64,000 bases of DNA from Verrucomicrobiaceae bacterium (lineage in GTDB: Bacteria > Verrucomicrobiota > Verrucomicrobiia > Verrucomicrobiales > Verrucomicrobiaceae), in NCBI GenBank assembly GCA_016795485.1, contig JAEUHM010000041.1:434001-498000 (forward strand), given 5' to 3'. Under the pieces are notes generated by a model. That model saw only the letters and a list, made by a program, of their open reading frames with translations, searched no databases and had not been told where the DNA came from. Position 1 is the first letter of the stretch. Each line of letters starts with the position of its first letter. This document shows positions 52,003 to 60,325 of the stretch, piece after piece. Position numbers and translations under genes: made by a program.

Positions 52003-54821
52003 CGCCGGACAATGGCTTTCACTGTGTCCGGGAAGGTCACCACGGCTGTGGAGACTGGCTGCGTGGTGCTGCCGCCGACACAGTGCTGGAGCCCAGTGTT
52101 GCCCGCACCCGAGCTATCGCGGAAGAACGATGGCACAGAGATGCTGGCGATCTTTTCGCGGCCAGGCAACAGGGAGAAACGCATTCCTTTGCGCATCAGG
52201 GCGCGCGGCAGGTAGTCCGAGGGCGAGTTGGAGTTGCTGTTGCTGATGTCGCCTACCATCCACGCGAGATTGTCAGCGGCAGTGGCCCCACGCTTCTCTG
52301 GCTTCAAAGTGACGAGCACACCGTAGCTCGATGCAGCGGAAGTGAACGCCATGTCCACGGCTCCAAGTGTGGCAATGCGTCCGCCCTGGCCATCTGGCAT
52401 GATGTCTCCCTCCCTGAGCAGGACGATGGTCGCGTCTGGCAAGGGTGCCCTTAGCACGTGCACGACCAGTACGGTGTCATTGGCGGGCGTGACGCCTGCA
52501 CCACTCACTGTGGCAAGCACGAGAATGTTGCCTCGATTGTCGATGCCGTATTCGAGGAATCGTTTCCACCTGAGAGAAGTTCCGGGGATGATGTCTCCTT
52601 TGCGGGCAAACTGTTTGATGCCGACACTCTCCACATTGCTGTAGAGCGCCTCGTTGTTCGCCGGCGTGACACCTTTGGTTGCATCCAAGACCAAGGTAGC
52701 ACGGAACAAATAAGTGCGTGCCATCGTTCCATCCAGCCCGGTGTGGCCGAGGAAGCTGGAATACTGAGGTGAACTCGTCGTGGCTGCTCCGGTGGCGTCT
52801 GGTGCAAACGATCCGCTGAGCACGAGTGTGGCTGCATTGCTGACGAAGATGCCGGAGGTCACTGGTGTGCTCTGGATGAAGCCGCTGTAGATGCACTGAG
52901 CTGAGTCTGCGAAAGAAATGCGTCCACTGAACTCACCGTGTTTGCCAAGGCCGGGCATGGGCACGTTATCAATACCTTCCCGGACATAAGCTACTCCAAG
53001 CGTGAAGATCGCAGAGTCGCTCGCAGGCGTGACGGGCGTAGCGCCGGTGCCAGCACGCAACTTGAGTGGCATTCCCAGGAAAAGGCCTGTTTCAAACGGC
53101 GCGCGTGACTCACCGATCGACTTCACCGCTACGTTTTGCAGGGAGGGATAAGTGGCGCTGGAGTTGTCGATGACTTTTACCACCCCAGTGGCTACTCCGC
53201 CATCGGAGTAATACTGAGAAGTCACGCCACTGGCGTCTGTCATGCGCATGAAGAGATCCAGCGGGCTGTTGGACAAAGGGCGGAACACCTTTTTCCCAGT
53301 CTCCGTAGAGCTAAACGGCGGCATGCCCATGTTCACTGGCGTGTTTGCCACGGCAACTGGGATGGGACCAAACCCGCTCTGCAAGGTGCTCCAGAGACCG
53401 TGGTTCTTTCCACCAGCAGTGCCAGGACCCGTCATGCTGGCGATGTAGCTCACGCCGTTGAAAGCGGTGAGCTCTCCGAAGCCGGAGAAGCTGGCGGTTC
53501 CAGATGCGAGTGCTGTGGTCTTGGTAGATGCCAGCACCTGGAACATCCCCGAAGCATCATGTGCATACGGTCCCGCCTTCCACACAGCACCACTATCAGG
53601 TCCCGCCACGTCATCACCTGGTGCACCGCCTAACACAAAACCGTCTGGCGTGACACCGACCGAAGAACCGTACCTGCCTCCGACTCCCGATGCCATGGCA
53701 GTAAGCTGATCCAGGGTCCGAGCCCGATGATCCAGCACCACGACAGCGCCGTGATCCATCACCGGCTGACCAAGCCCTGGCCCCGGTGGTGTGTAGTCGG
53801 CTCCGAGGATGCCCACGGCTGTGATCCCATTGCAAGTGGCCACTGCGGCTCCCACATTTTGATTCGGCGCGCCATCAATCCCACCCAAGCGAGCCTGAGG
53901 TGACGTGGGAATGGTCACATCATAAAGATAGGCGCTTCCGGCATTAGGCCCCGGAGTCATGCCGGTGCTCGCAGTGAACGGGGCACCCACGACCAGGAAG
54001 GCATCGTCCATGCTCACGCAGAAGCCATACTGCCCCGCTGCACCCATGCCTTTAGGGTCCGAGAGAAGCACGATCGTCGAACCTCCGACCGCATCAAACA
54101 ACAGCACGCGGCCATCCCCTGAGTTGGAACCCGGTGCGCCTGCGGCCACCATGCCCTTCCAAATCGCAACAGAGGTTCCGAACTGGCGCAAGTCCAACCC
54201 AGAAAACACGGACACGCCCACAAGGGTGACTAACGCGGAGTCGGCACGGATGCTGTAGGTCTCCACCGCACCCATGTTTGACGCTGCAAGTGTGTCATCA
54301 AAACCGGGCGCGCCAAAAACGACCGTATCTCCCTCGATAGCCACGGATTTGCCCCAGTTGTCATCAGCGGAAGGAGTCTCAGAAGGCTCGATTTTGCGGA
54401 CCAATGCTCCAGTGTCGATGTTGTATAGGTAAACAGCACCACGCTTGCTCACGGAAGCGGTTCCCCACTCTGGGGAACCCACCACGAGCATGTTCCCGGA
54501 CACAGCGACCGCCTCACCGAATCGTCCGCCCGTGATGCCATCAGCAGGATAGATGGTGCGCAGAAGCTTGTGGCTCTTGGCATCAAAAACATGGACGCCG
54601 CCTGTCTGAAGCGTGGTCCCTGCAATCGTGCGAGTCGCAAGCGGCGAGCCAACCGCGATCAGGCCATTGGCACTTGCCACCGAGTGACGGGGCTCTCCGA
54701 TGAACTCGCCGGCATGATTGCCGGGCGGGGTGATGCGGACGTTAGGAGTGAGTCCGGCAGCAAACAAACTGGCAGCGCTCAAAAGAGCGGCAAGGTGCAG
54801 ATAGATTGGCTTTACTTTCAT
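51999..54821 (-). CDS. Large exported FG-GAP/integrin-like propeller protein
   Basis: 940 aa with a signal peptide (MKVKPIYLHLAALLSAASLFAAG). The N-terminal 400 residues contain repeated FG-GAP-like units, for example FGEAVAVSGNMLVVGSPEWG, WGKSVAIEGDTVVFGAPGFD, FGTSVAIWKGMVAAGAPGSN and YGFCVSMDDAFLVVGAPFTA. The C-terminal half carries repeats around GVTPANNEALYSN, GAGVTPANDTVLVVHV and GATPVTPASDSAIFTLG, each followed by a REGD- or KGD-like strand. This looks like a surface or secreted adhesion or structural protein; no enzyme motif is seen. Likely monocistronic. Confidence 0.8.
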   Translation of the reverse strand: MKVKPIYLHLAALLSAASLFAAGLTPNVRITPPGNHAGEFIGEPRHSVASANGLIAVGSPLATRTIAGTTLQTGGVHVFDAKSHKLLRTIYPADGITGGRFGEAVAVSGNMLVVGSPEWGTASVSKRGAVYLYNIDTGALVRKIEPSETPSADDNWGKSVAIEGDTVVFGAPGFDDTLAASNMGAVETYSIRADSALVTLVGVSVFSGLDLRQFGTSVAIWKGMVAAGAPGSNSGDGRVLLFDAVGGSTIVLLSDPKGMGAAGQYGFCVSMDDAFLVVGAPFTASTGMTPGPNAGSAYLYDVTIPTSPQARLGGIDGAPNQNVGAAVATCNGITAVGILGADYTPPGPGLGQPVMDHGAVVVLDHRARTLDQLTAMASGVGGRYGSSVGVTPDGFVLGGAPGDDVAGPDSGAVWKAGPYAHDASGMFQVLASTKTTALASGTASFSGFGELTAFNGVSYIASMTGPGTAGGKNHGLWSTLQSGFGPIPVAVANTPVNMGMPPFSSTETGKKVFRPLSNSPLDLFMRMTDASGVTSQYYSDGGVATGVVKVIDNSSATYPSLQNVAVKSIGESRAPFETGLFLGMPLKLRAGTGATPVTPASDSAIFTLGVAYVREGIDNVPMPGLGKHGEFSGRISFADSAQCIYSGFIQSTPVTSGIFVSNAATLVLSGSFAPDATGAATTSSPQYSSFLGHTGLDGTMARTYLFRATLVLDATKGVTPANNEALYSNVESVGIKQFARKGDIIPGTSLRWKRFLEYGIDNRGNILVLATVSGAGVTPANDTVLVVHVLRAPLPDATIVLLREGDIMPDGQGGRIATLGAVDMAFTSAASSYGVLVTLKPEKRGATAADNLAWMVGDISNSNSNSPSDYLPRALMRKGMRFSLLPGREKIASISVPSFFRDSSGAGNTGLQHCVGGSTTQPVSTAVVTFPDTVKAIVRR

Positions 54822-54864
54822 GTGGGGCGGTTGGTCTGGTTGTAGTCTTTTTCAGCGAGCGCCT

Positions 54865-56127
54865 TCAATGCAGCTTTTTGGCGCGTGGGATGGTGATGCG
54901 GCTGAACTTGGTGCCATTCCACCTTAGCTCGATGGCCTGATCAGCAGCACACTTCACGCCGTCCAGCATGTCTTCATCATCTTCCAACTCGGGCCGGATG
55001 ACTATCGCTGTGCCACTCTGAGGCAACTTCCAGTCACCTGCGATGAAGGGTCCGCTATTGTTCTGTTCATCGGGCTTGCTGAAAAAGTCCCTCGGTTCCG
55101 GCAGTGGAAGATCGGTAAACGTCGCCACTCTGAACTCACCGTTCTTGAACTCGAACAAACGCACATCGCTGGTAGCCTCTGGGCCTGCGGTCCAGTGCTT
55201 GACGTGCACTGCAAGGAGACGCGCTCCGTTCTTGCGTTTCCACAGAGCGCTTTCGAGGACGTCACCTTCTCCATCGGTAGCAGAGCTGATCGAAAGATAG
55301 CCGTTTTTCAAATCAACCCGCACATCGCGCACACCTTGAGGTGGTGTTGTCGGCTGCTGTAGCAACTTTTTGCGCTCAACAGGATTAACGAGCATGGCTA
55401 GGGAGCCAAGATTGGGCATGGCTTCAATGGGTAGAGCGGCGAACAACTGACTGACATCCGCAGTGGCTGCTACTTTCTCCGAAGGCACAAAAACGCGATC
55501 AAGCTCCCATCCATCGCGATGCGCACCACTGCCACGGGCAATACGCACAAGCCCAATGTCCTTTTGAAAGACGAAGGTGCTGAAGTTGGAGTTTCCTTCG
55601 TGGAGAGATGCATAACGAACTACATCGCGGTTAGGGTTGAGCCGGATGCTGATGCTCGTGAGTCCCATGGTGTAGAGCCAACTCTCCTCAGAGGAGGTCA
55701 CAGATTCATCCGTTGGTTTTTTGAGCTCGTCGCTCTCTGCATCACGAGCAGGAATGCGCACATCAGCCAGAGAGAAGTCTGGTTTGCTCGTACCGCTCAT
55801 CCACTTCTTCAAGTCGGCATTTTCCTCTCCAAACCAAACATCATAGAGCGCACCTTCTGGCGTCAGCACCCACTGCAGGGGCTCAATGCGGCGGCTGGGA
55901 CTGGAAGTGGTGATGCGCAGTTCCATGGCGGTGCCAAAGTCTCCCTTGCCAAGCTCGTGAAGAGTCGCAGTCGCCGTGATCGCTTGGTCGCCCGCATCTT
56001 CACTCCAGTGCTTGCCGACAAAACGCATCGGCTGCTCATAAGGTGGCAGGAAGCCCGAACTCGAAGAAACTGGCAAGAGGGTGACTGCGATGACACACAG
56101 GTGGATGAGGTTGGTGAGCGCATTCAT
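54865..56127 (-). CDS. Exported protein of unknown function, last gene of six-gene operon
   Basis: 420 aa from the ATG at 56127 (signal peptide MNALTNLIHLCVIAVTLLPVSSSSG). The body is beta-rich, with QWVLTPEGALYDVWFGEEN, LYTMGLTSISIRLNPN and RDVRVDLKNGYLSISSATDGEG; the C-terminus is basic (WNGTKFSRITIPRAKK). No family recognised. The start overlaps the stop of the upstream gene (56124-56888) by four bases. Confidence 0.72.
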   Translation of the reverse strand: MNALTNLIHLCVIAVTLLPVSSSSGFLPPYEQPMRFVGKHWSEDAGDQAITATATLHELGKGDFGTAMELRITTSSPSRRIEPLQWVLTPEGALYDVWFGEENADLKKWMSGTSKPDFSLADVRIPARDAESDELKKPTDESVTSSEESWLYTMGLTSISIRLNPNRDVVRYASLHEGNSNFSTFVFQKDIGLVRIARGSGAHRDGWELDRVFVPSEKVAATADVSQLFAALPIEAMPNLGSLAMLVNPVERKKLLQQPTTPPQGVRDVRVDLKNGYLSISSATDGEGDVLESALWKRKNGARLLAVHVKHWTAGPEATSDVRLFEFKNGEFRVATFTDLPLPEPRDFFSKPDEQNNSGPFIAGDWKLPQSGTAIVIRPELEDDEDMLDGVKCAADQAIELRWNGTKFSRITIPRAKKLH

Positions 56128-56888
56128 CTTGTGGCGAGAATCTCCTCGGCTTGTTGTTCTGTCATGCGGCACAGCTCCTGTTCGTCCTCGCTACCAGTCG
56201 CGAGATACTCATAACCGACCTTGTAGAGAAAGTACGAGCCGCATTCCGGGCAACGAAGCAGCTCAGGAGAGCGGTTAGAACCTGGGCGCAGTTCTTTGAC
56301 GAACTTGAGGTTTGCGAGCGCGGGCGGCAGGGAGGTATCCTCGTCTTCACGACCATGTTTCTGCATGGCGTAATGGTATTCGCCCAAATCGCCACAAAGT
56401 GAACAACGCTCCGACTTCGGCGCGGGTTGGGGATCTGGTGGCGATGGTGTGACCTGCACAAGATTGTTCGCCGCTGGCTTGCCATGTTGCTGCTGAATGT
56501 GCCGGATGGCCTCGTAACCTCGATCCAGCACCAATGGCAGGATGCGTGCATGCCCGGAGACGAAGTAGATGTCCAGATGGTTCAACGCGCCAGTCTGGCC
56601 ATAGCGACTCACGAAGTTGACCTCTTGCAGCTTTTTTAGATCCGCCCAGAGGAAGCGTTTGCCGTCGTGTCGCGTCACGCCTTCATCATCAATCATCCGT
56701 ACGGCCATCCTCCACTCACGCCACGGCAGCAGAAGAAGAAGCAAGGCTCCGAGGGGCATGACCATCTTCCACCACCCGCCGGTTCGCATGATGAGCACGG
56801 GGACCATGGCCATCAGCAGCATCAGCCCAGCGATCAGGCCCCACCTGACGAAAAACGATGTCTCAAAGCGGAGTTGGATCGGCTTCAT
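56124..56888 (-). CDS. Membrane protein with PH-like region and zinc-ribbon
   Basis: 254 aa. Two N-terminal helices (WGLIAGLMLLMAMVPVLIM; MVMPLGALLLLLLPW) are followed by a bPH-like stretch (RMIDDEGVTRHDGKRFLWADL, VNFVSRYG). The C-terminus has two Cys pairs, CSLCGD and CPECGSYFLYKVGYEYL, consistent with a zinc ribbon. Both ends overlap neighbouring genes by four bases. Function unknown. Confidence 0.72.
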   Translation of the reverse strand: MKPIQLRFETSFFVRWGLIAGLMLLMAMVPVLIMRTGGWWKMVMPLGALLLLLLPWREWRMAVRMIDDEGVTRHDGKRFLWADLKKLQEVNFVSRYGQTGALNHLDIYFVSGHARILPLVLDRGYEAIRHIQQQHGKPAANNLVQVTPSPPDPQPAPKSERCSLCGDLGEYHYAMQKHGREDEDTSLPPALANLKFVKELRPGSNRSPELLRCPECGSYFLYKVGYEYLATGSEDEQELCRMTEQQAEEILATR

Positions 56889-57409
56889 TGCGGATCAGAG
56901 ATGCTAAGGGTTCTGCGGATGAACTGCGTGATGAACTCACTCTCACGCTTGATCACACGGCGTGAGTAGCGGCGATAGCCTGCCAAGAGTATCAGGGGCA
57001 GAATGGGCAGTAAAAAACCCGTCCACGTGCCATGGGCAGCCGTTTCTTGAATGAACTTCATCAGAGTGGCAAAGAAGATCACCGCTACTAACGCCGACAG
57101 AGCGATGAACCAAACCAAGTAGAAAGTCCGCGCGCCTTTTTGCATTGCTATCGTGCCTTCGATCACCGTGCCTGCTTCTTCCTGGATCAATCTGGCACTG
57201 AGCGCGGGCTGGAATAGGCTGCTGTAAAGAATGCAACGGCGAATGTGAAGTTGATTGTCCTTCAACCAGCCAATGACCTCGTGCGTTCCTTTGACCGCAG
57301 TCGTTATCGTGAACTCATCCGGTTTCTCGTGGTCAATGCTCGCGCGAAGACGCTCAATGGTTTCATCCAAGGAAAGCGTGGTGCGCAGTTGGAGTGTATG
57401 CGTCTTCAC
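56885..57409 (-). CDS. Small two-helix membrane protein of unknown function
   Basis: 174 aa. A soluble N-terminal part (residues 1-95: LQLRTTLSLDETIERLRASI, FTITTAVKGTHEVIGWLKDN) is followed by two membrane helices (YLVWFIALSALVAVIFFATL; GFLLPILPLILLAGYRRY) and a basic tail. No family recognised. The stop overlaps the next gene by four bases; 75 bases separate it from the upstream ankyrin-like gene. Confidence 0.7.
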   Translation of the reverse strand: MKTHTLQLRTTLSLDETIERLRASIDHEKPDEFTITTAVKGTHEVIGWLKDNQLHIRRCILYSSLFQPALSARLIQEEAGTVIEGTIAMQKGARTFYLVWFIALSALVAVIFFATLMKFIQETAAHGTWTGFLLPILPLILLAGYRRYSRRVIKRESEFITQFIRRTLSISDPQ

Positions 57410-57484
57410 AGCGCGGTGCGGATGTTCAAGTCGATGATGCCAACGAAGATCTTGAAGCAGCCGTTTTTCATGATGGGAGCAGTT

Positions 57485-58207
57485 TCATCGCGTTATTCCA
57501 AGTTCGTGAAGTGCATCAATGAGAGCCGAGAGCTTCTTCTCCGTTGCGTACTCAAGTGGAGTCTTGGTGCCTGCTTCAACACACTTGGCATTCAAGTCAG
57601 CTCCGTGCTCGGACAGAAGCTTGAGGCTTTCCTTTGCCATTCGCTGTTGATCGGGGATCAGGCTGCTCCAATAACGGTGGGATATGATCAACTCAATAGG
57701 CGGCTCGTTGGGTTGTGACGCAAACAGGCTTGTGTCCACTCGAGCCCAGGTCTTGGCATCGGCACCATGTTTGATGCAGAGCTTCATTGCTTCAGGGTCG
57801 GCGTGAATGAGCGCAGCAGCCCAGGCTTCATTCAGATGGCCGTCGATCCTTTTCTCAAAGGCAGCGTAGTTGTGACGACTCACTAAGGTGCTAAGATCCG
57901 AGCCGGAGCCGGACTTGATGCTGTAGACACTCCAACCCACGGCTAGCATCAGATAAACAGCGAGGTGCCACAACATCCGCTTCAGCAAATGCTCGCCTGA
58001 AGTAACCGCACCAAGAACGATGCCATTGATGAAGGCGATTCCTGATGCAACGGCCGCCATGAAAAAGCCAGTGAGGCCAACGGTTTCGACCAGAATGGGG
58101 TCGTCCTTGATGGTCGTCGTTGCAAGAATCTGTACCGTACCCCAGACCATGCCGACGGAAATGAAAAGGCCTATGCTGGCGATAAGAATGCGTCCGATAG
58201 CCTTCAT
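57485..58207 (-). CDS. Membrane protein with C-terminal ankyrin-like repeats
   Basis: 240 aa from the ATG at 58207. Three membrane helices (RILIASIGLFISVGMVWGTV; TGFFMAAVASGIAFINGIVL; HLAVYLMLAVGWSVYSI) precede ankyrin-type units: AWAAALIHADPEAMKLCIKHGADAKT and SLKLLSEHGADLNAKCVEAG, TPLEYATEKKLSALIDALHE. Ankyrin repeats usually mediate protein contact. The start overlaps the lipoprotein gene upstream by four bases. Confidence 0.75.
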   Translation of the reverse strand: MKAIGRILIASIGLFISVGMVWGTVQILATTTIKDDPILVETVGLTGFFMAAVASGIAFINGIVLGAVTSGEHLLKRMLWHLAVYLMLAVGWSVYSIKSGSGSDLSTLVSRHNYAAFEKRIDGHLNEAWAAALIHADPEAMKLCIKHGADAKTWARVDTSLFASQPNEPPIELIISHRYWSSLIPDQQRMAKESLKLLSEHGADLNAKCVEAGTKTPLEYATEKKLSALIDALHELGITR

Positions 58208-58740
58208 GGTTTGAATCCCTCCGGTCCTGCGATGATGGCTCCGTTGCCGTCTCGCCAAGTGACATTGCCAGCTGGGCTCACATACTTTTGTCCAACGATG
58301 ATACCGTCACGCCGGAAGGTCGTTGTGCCACTCGCATCAGCCTCTGAGGTCAGTGTGATCCGACCTTCTGCATCACGATGCGTTGTGCGACCACTCAGCG
58401 AAGCAGCAGAGTTTCCTGTGATGCGGCCGCTCGCATCACGATACGTCGTTGTTCCCGAAGGAGACGTGGAAGCGCTGCCAAGAATGCGACCGCTCTGACG
58501 ATCTCGATACACCCGATCGCCGGGTGACATCATCGTCTCGCTACCGTCCATCACCGTGCCAGCTACTGGCTCACCGATCGAGCGGTGGTACGCCACATAG
58601 TCAGAAGGCGCAGCCCAGGGCGAAGAAGGATGGGGTTTATCGACAGCCGCACCCTGTGGCGGTGGAGCCCCAACGAAAGGCCCTGGCGGCAACTCGCATG
58701 ACGTGAGCCCTGTGACAAAAAGGATAGAGATCAATTTCAT
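58204..58740 (-). CDS. Lipoprotein with short internal repeats
   Basis: 178 aa. Lipobox LTSC near residue 15. The C-terminal half contains repeated Thr/Ser/Arg/Gly units of roughly 18 residues (TTYRDASGRITGNSAASLSG; RTTHRDAEGRITLTSEADAS; GTTTFRRDGIIVG), suggesting beta-solenoid-like stacking or RHS-like strands. Unknown function; overlaps both neighbours by four bases. Confidence 0.72.
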   Translation of the reverse strand: MKLISILFVTGLTSCELPPGPFVGAPPPQGAAVDKPHPSSPWAAPSDYVAYHRSIGEPVAGTVMDGSETMMSPGDRVYRDRQSGRILGSASTSPSGTTTYRDASGRITGNSAASLSGRTTHRDAEGRITLTSEADASGTTTFRRDGIIVGQKYVSPAGNVTWRDGNGAIIAGPEGFKP

Positions 58741-59585
58741 GGCTTCAGCAGGTGCGAACCAAAGTCGTCGTGAAAGCCGGGTGCGGTGGCTGTTCCTGAG
58801 AGATTGAACTCCTTATTGGCGGAAGGTTCAATGATGAACTCCCACTTGATCGGTTCTCCGCTCGTTCGCAGCACCATCATTCGCAGGACCTGCCGCTTGG
58901 CATCAGGATGTTGGTGCATCAAGTCTCTCGCTAAGCGCGCGATGACCTCCAAGCGTGGTCTTACTGGATGCTGATCGTTGAGCCAATCTTTGGCTGCATC
59001 CTGGCGATGTCTTAGGAGCGAAACACTCTGCTTGTTGCGCGGATTCTTCTCCAAAGGTGCAGGAATAAGGCCGAAGTCGGCATGCACTTCGACCCACTGA
59101 ACGGCGGGAAGGTCACGCGCTTCGGCGGGCCGGCCAGACAAAAGGGTGCCGGCGACCTTAGCGGCTTGTTTCTCCAGTTCGCTCGCTTTGCGTCCTGGCG
59201 TTTTGCCTTCATGTCGCTCGATCTTCGGATCGGCGAATGCAGCCTGTGCCAGTGAGTTGAGCGCTTTGATGCCGTCATCGCTAGTAATGAGCTCGTCTCG
59301 TGCGCCATTGACCTGAGACTCAAGGAAGAACCGCAATCGGGCCTCATCGCCGTCGATCCATGACTCCACATTGCTCATGATGCGGTCCAGCAAAGGCGAA
59401 AGGAGGCGCTCATCCCGGATGATCAGGTCCTCCCGACCGAGAAACGCATGATTCGAGCTCGTGAGCAGTTTTGCAGCAAGTGTGCGTGTCGTCGCACGAC
59501 GCTCAGCCAGAGCAGTACCGTTGATCTTCGACGATGACTCTCCACAGGCTGTGAGAAGCAAACAAGCCAGCAGGCGCGAGGTCAT
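58737..59585 (-). CDS. Lipoprotein of unknown function, first gene of six-gene operon
   Basis: 282 aa from the ATG at 59585. Lipobox LLTAC. The mature part is helical and charged (TALAERRATTRTLAAKLL, LLDRIMSNVESWIDGDEARL, LRHRQDAAKDWLNDQHPVRP). No family recognised. Translation coupling: its stop overlaps the next start. The upstream gap 59586-59704 separates it from the LuxR-type regulator gene on the same strand and probably holds the operon promoter. Confidence 0.72.
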   Translation of the reverse strand: MTSRLLACLLLTACGESSSKINGTALAERRATTRTLAAKLLTSSNHAFLGREDLIIRDERLLSPLLDRIMSNVESWIDGDEARLRFFLESQVNGARDELITSDDGIKALNSLAQAAFADPKIERHEGKTPGRKASELEKQAAKVAGTLLSGRPAEARDLPAVQWVEVHADFGLIPAPLEKNPRNKQSVSLLRHRQDAAKDWLNDQHPVRPRLEVIARLARDLMHQHPDAKRQVLRMMVLRTSGEPIKWEFIIEPSANKEFNLSGTATAPGFHDDFGSHLLKP

Positions 59586-59704
59586 ACAACTAAGCAGGAG
59601 GGGGGAAGACAAAGGGCACCGTCAACCCGATGTTGGCGGTGCTGACGAAGACATTAGGGATCGTTTGTTTCGCGTTACTCCGCTATACCTCCATCGGGGT
59701 ATGG

Positions 59705-60325
59705 TCACCTAGTGCCAGCCAGAAACTCCAGCGCTCGCATCGCCAAGGCGTGGCGGTTGTCCGCACCCAGTTTCTCAAAGATATGACGCAGATGAACCTT
59801 CACCGTGCCGGCTGCCATGTCCAAAAGCGCACCGATCTCCGGATTGGACTTCCCTTGGGCCACCCAGAGCAGCACCTCCGCTTCACGAGTTGATAGCCCG
59901 AGCGATTCCAATGGCGCGCTGGACGAAAAGTCCAGCTCGAAGGGCCGATGCCGTGCCTGTTCCCTTGCGAATCGGGCCTCAACGGCTGCGAGCAGGTCCT
60001 CTGCCTCAACTGGCTTGATGAGATAGTCATCGGCACCCAGGTTCATGCCGACCCTCAAGTCTTGTTTCTCTCCCTTGGCTGTTAAGAAGATGAAAGGAGT
60101 GCCTGCAATGGTTCTGTCCGCCCGCACCGACTTCAGCACACCGTGTCCGTCCAGCCCGGGCATGGACACGTCACAAACGATAAGATCCGGCTTCTCATCG
60201 GTCGCCAGTTCCAGGCCGGCAGCGCCATCTGGGGCCTCAAGCACCGAGTAGCCTTCCATGGAAAGAATCGTGACGAGATTCTTCCGCATCTGAGCCTGAT
60301 CTTCGATGACGAGAATGGTTTTCAT
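59705..60325 (-). CDS. NarL/LuxR-type response regulator
   Basis: 206 aa. Receiver domain with LVIEDQ, IVCDVSMPGLDG (D52), FLTAKGEK and DDYLIKP, then a LuxR helix-turn-helix: LGLSTREAEVLLWVAQGKSNPEIG and AAGTVKVHLRHIFEKLGADNR. Its ATG overlaps the kinase gene stop (60322) by four bases, defining the pair. Targets are unknown; the six-gene operon directly downstream is a possible one. Confidence 0.93.
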   Translation of the reverse strand: MKTILVIEDQAQMRKNLVTILSMEGYSVLEAPDGAAGLELATDEKPDLIVCDVSMPGLDGHGVLKSVRADRTIAGTPFIFLTAKGEKQDLRVGMNLGADDYLIKPVEAEDLLAAVEARFAREQARHRPFELDFSSSAPLESLGLSTREAEVLLWVAQGKSNPEIGALLDMAAGTVKVHLRHIFEKLGADNRHALAMRALEFLAGTR

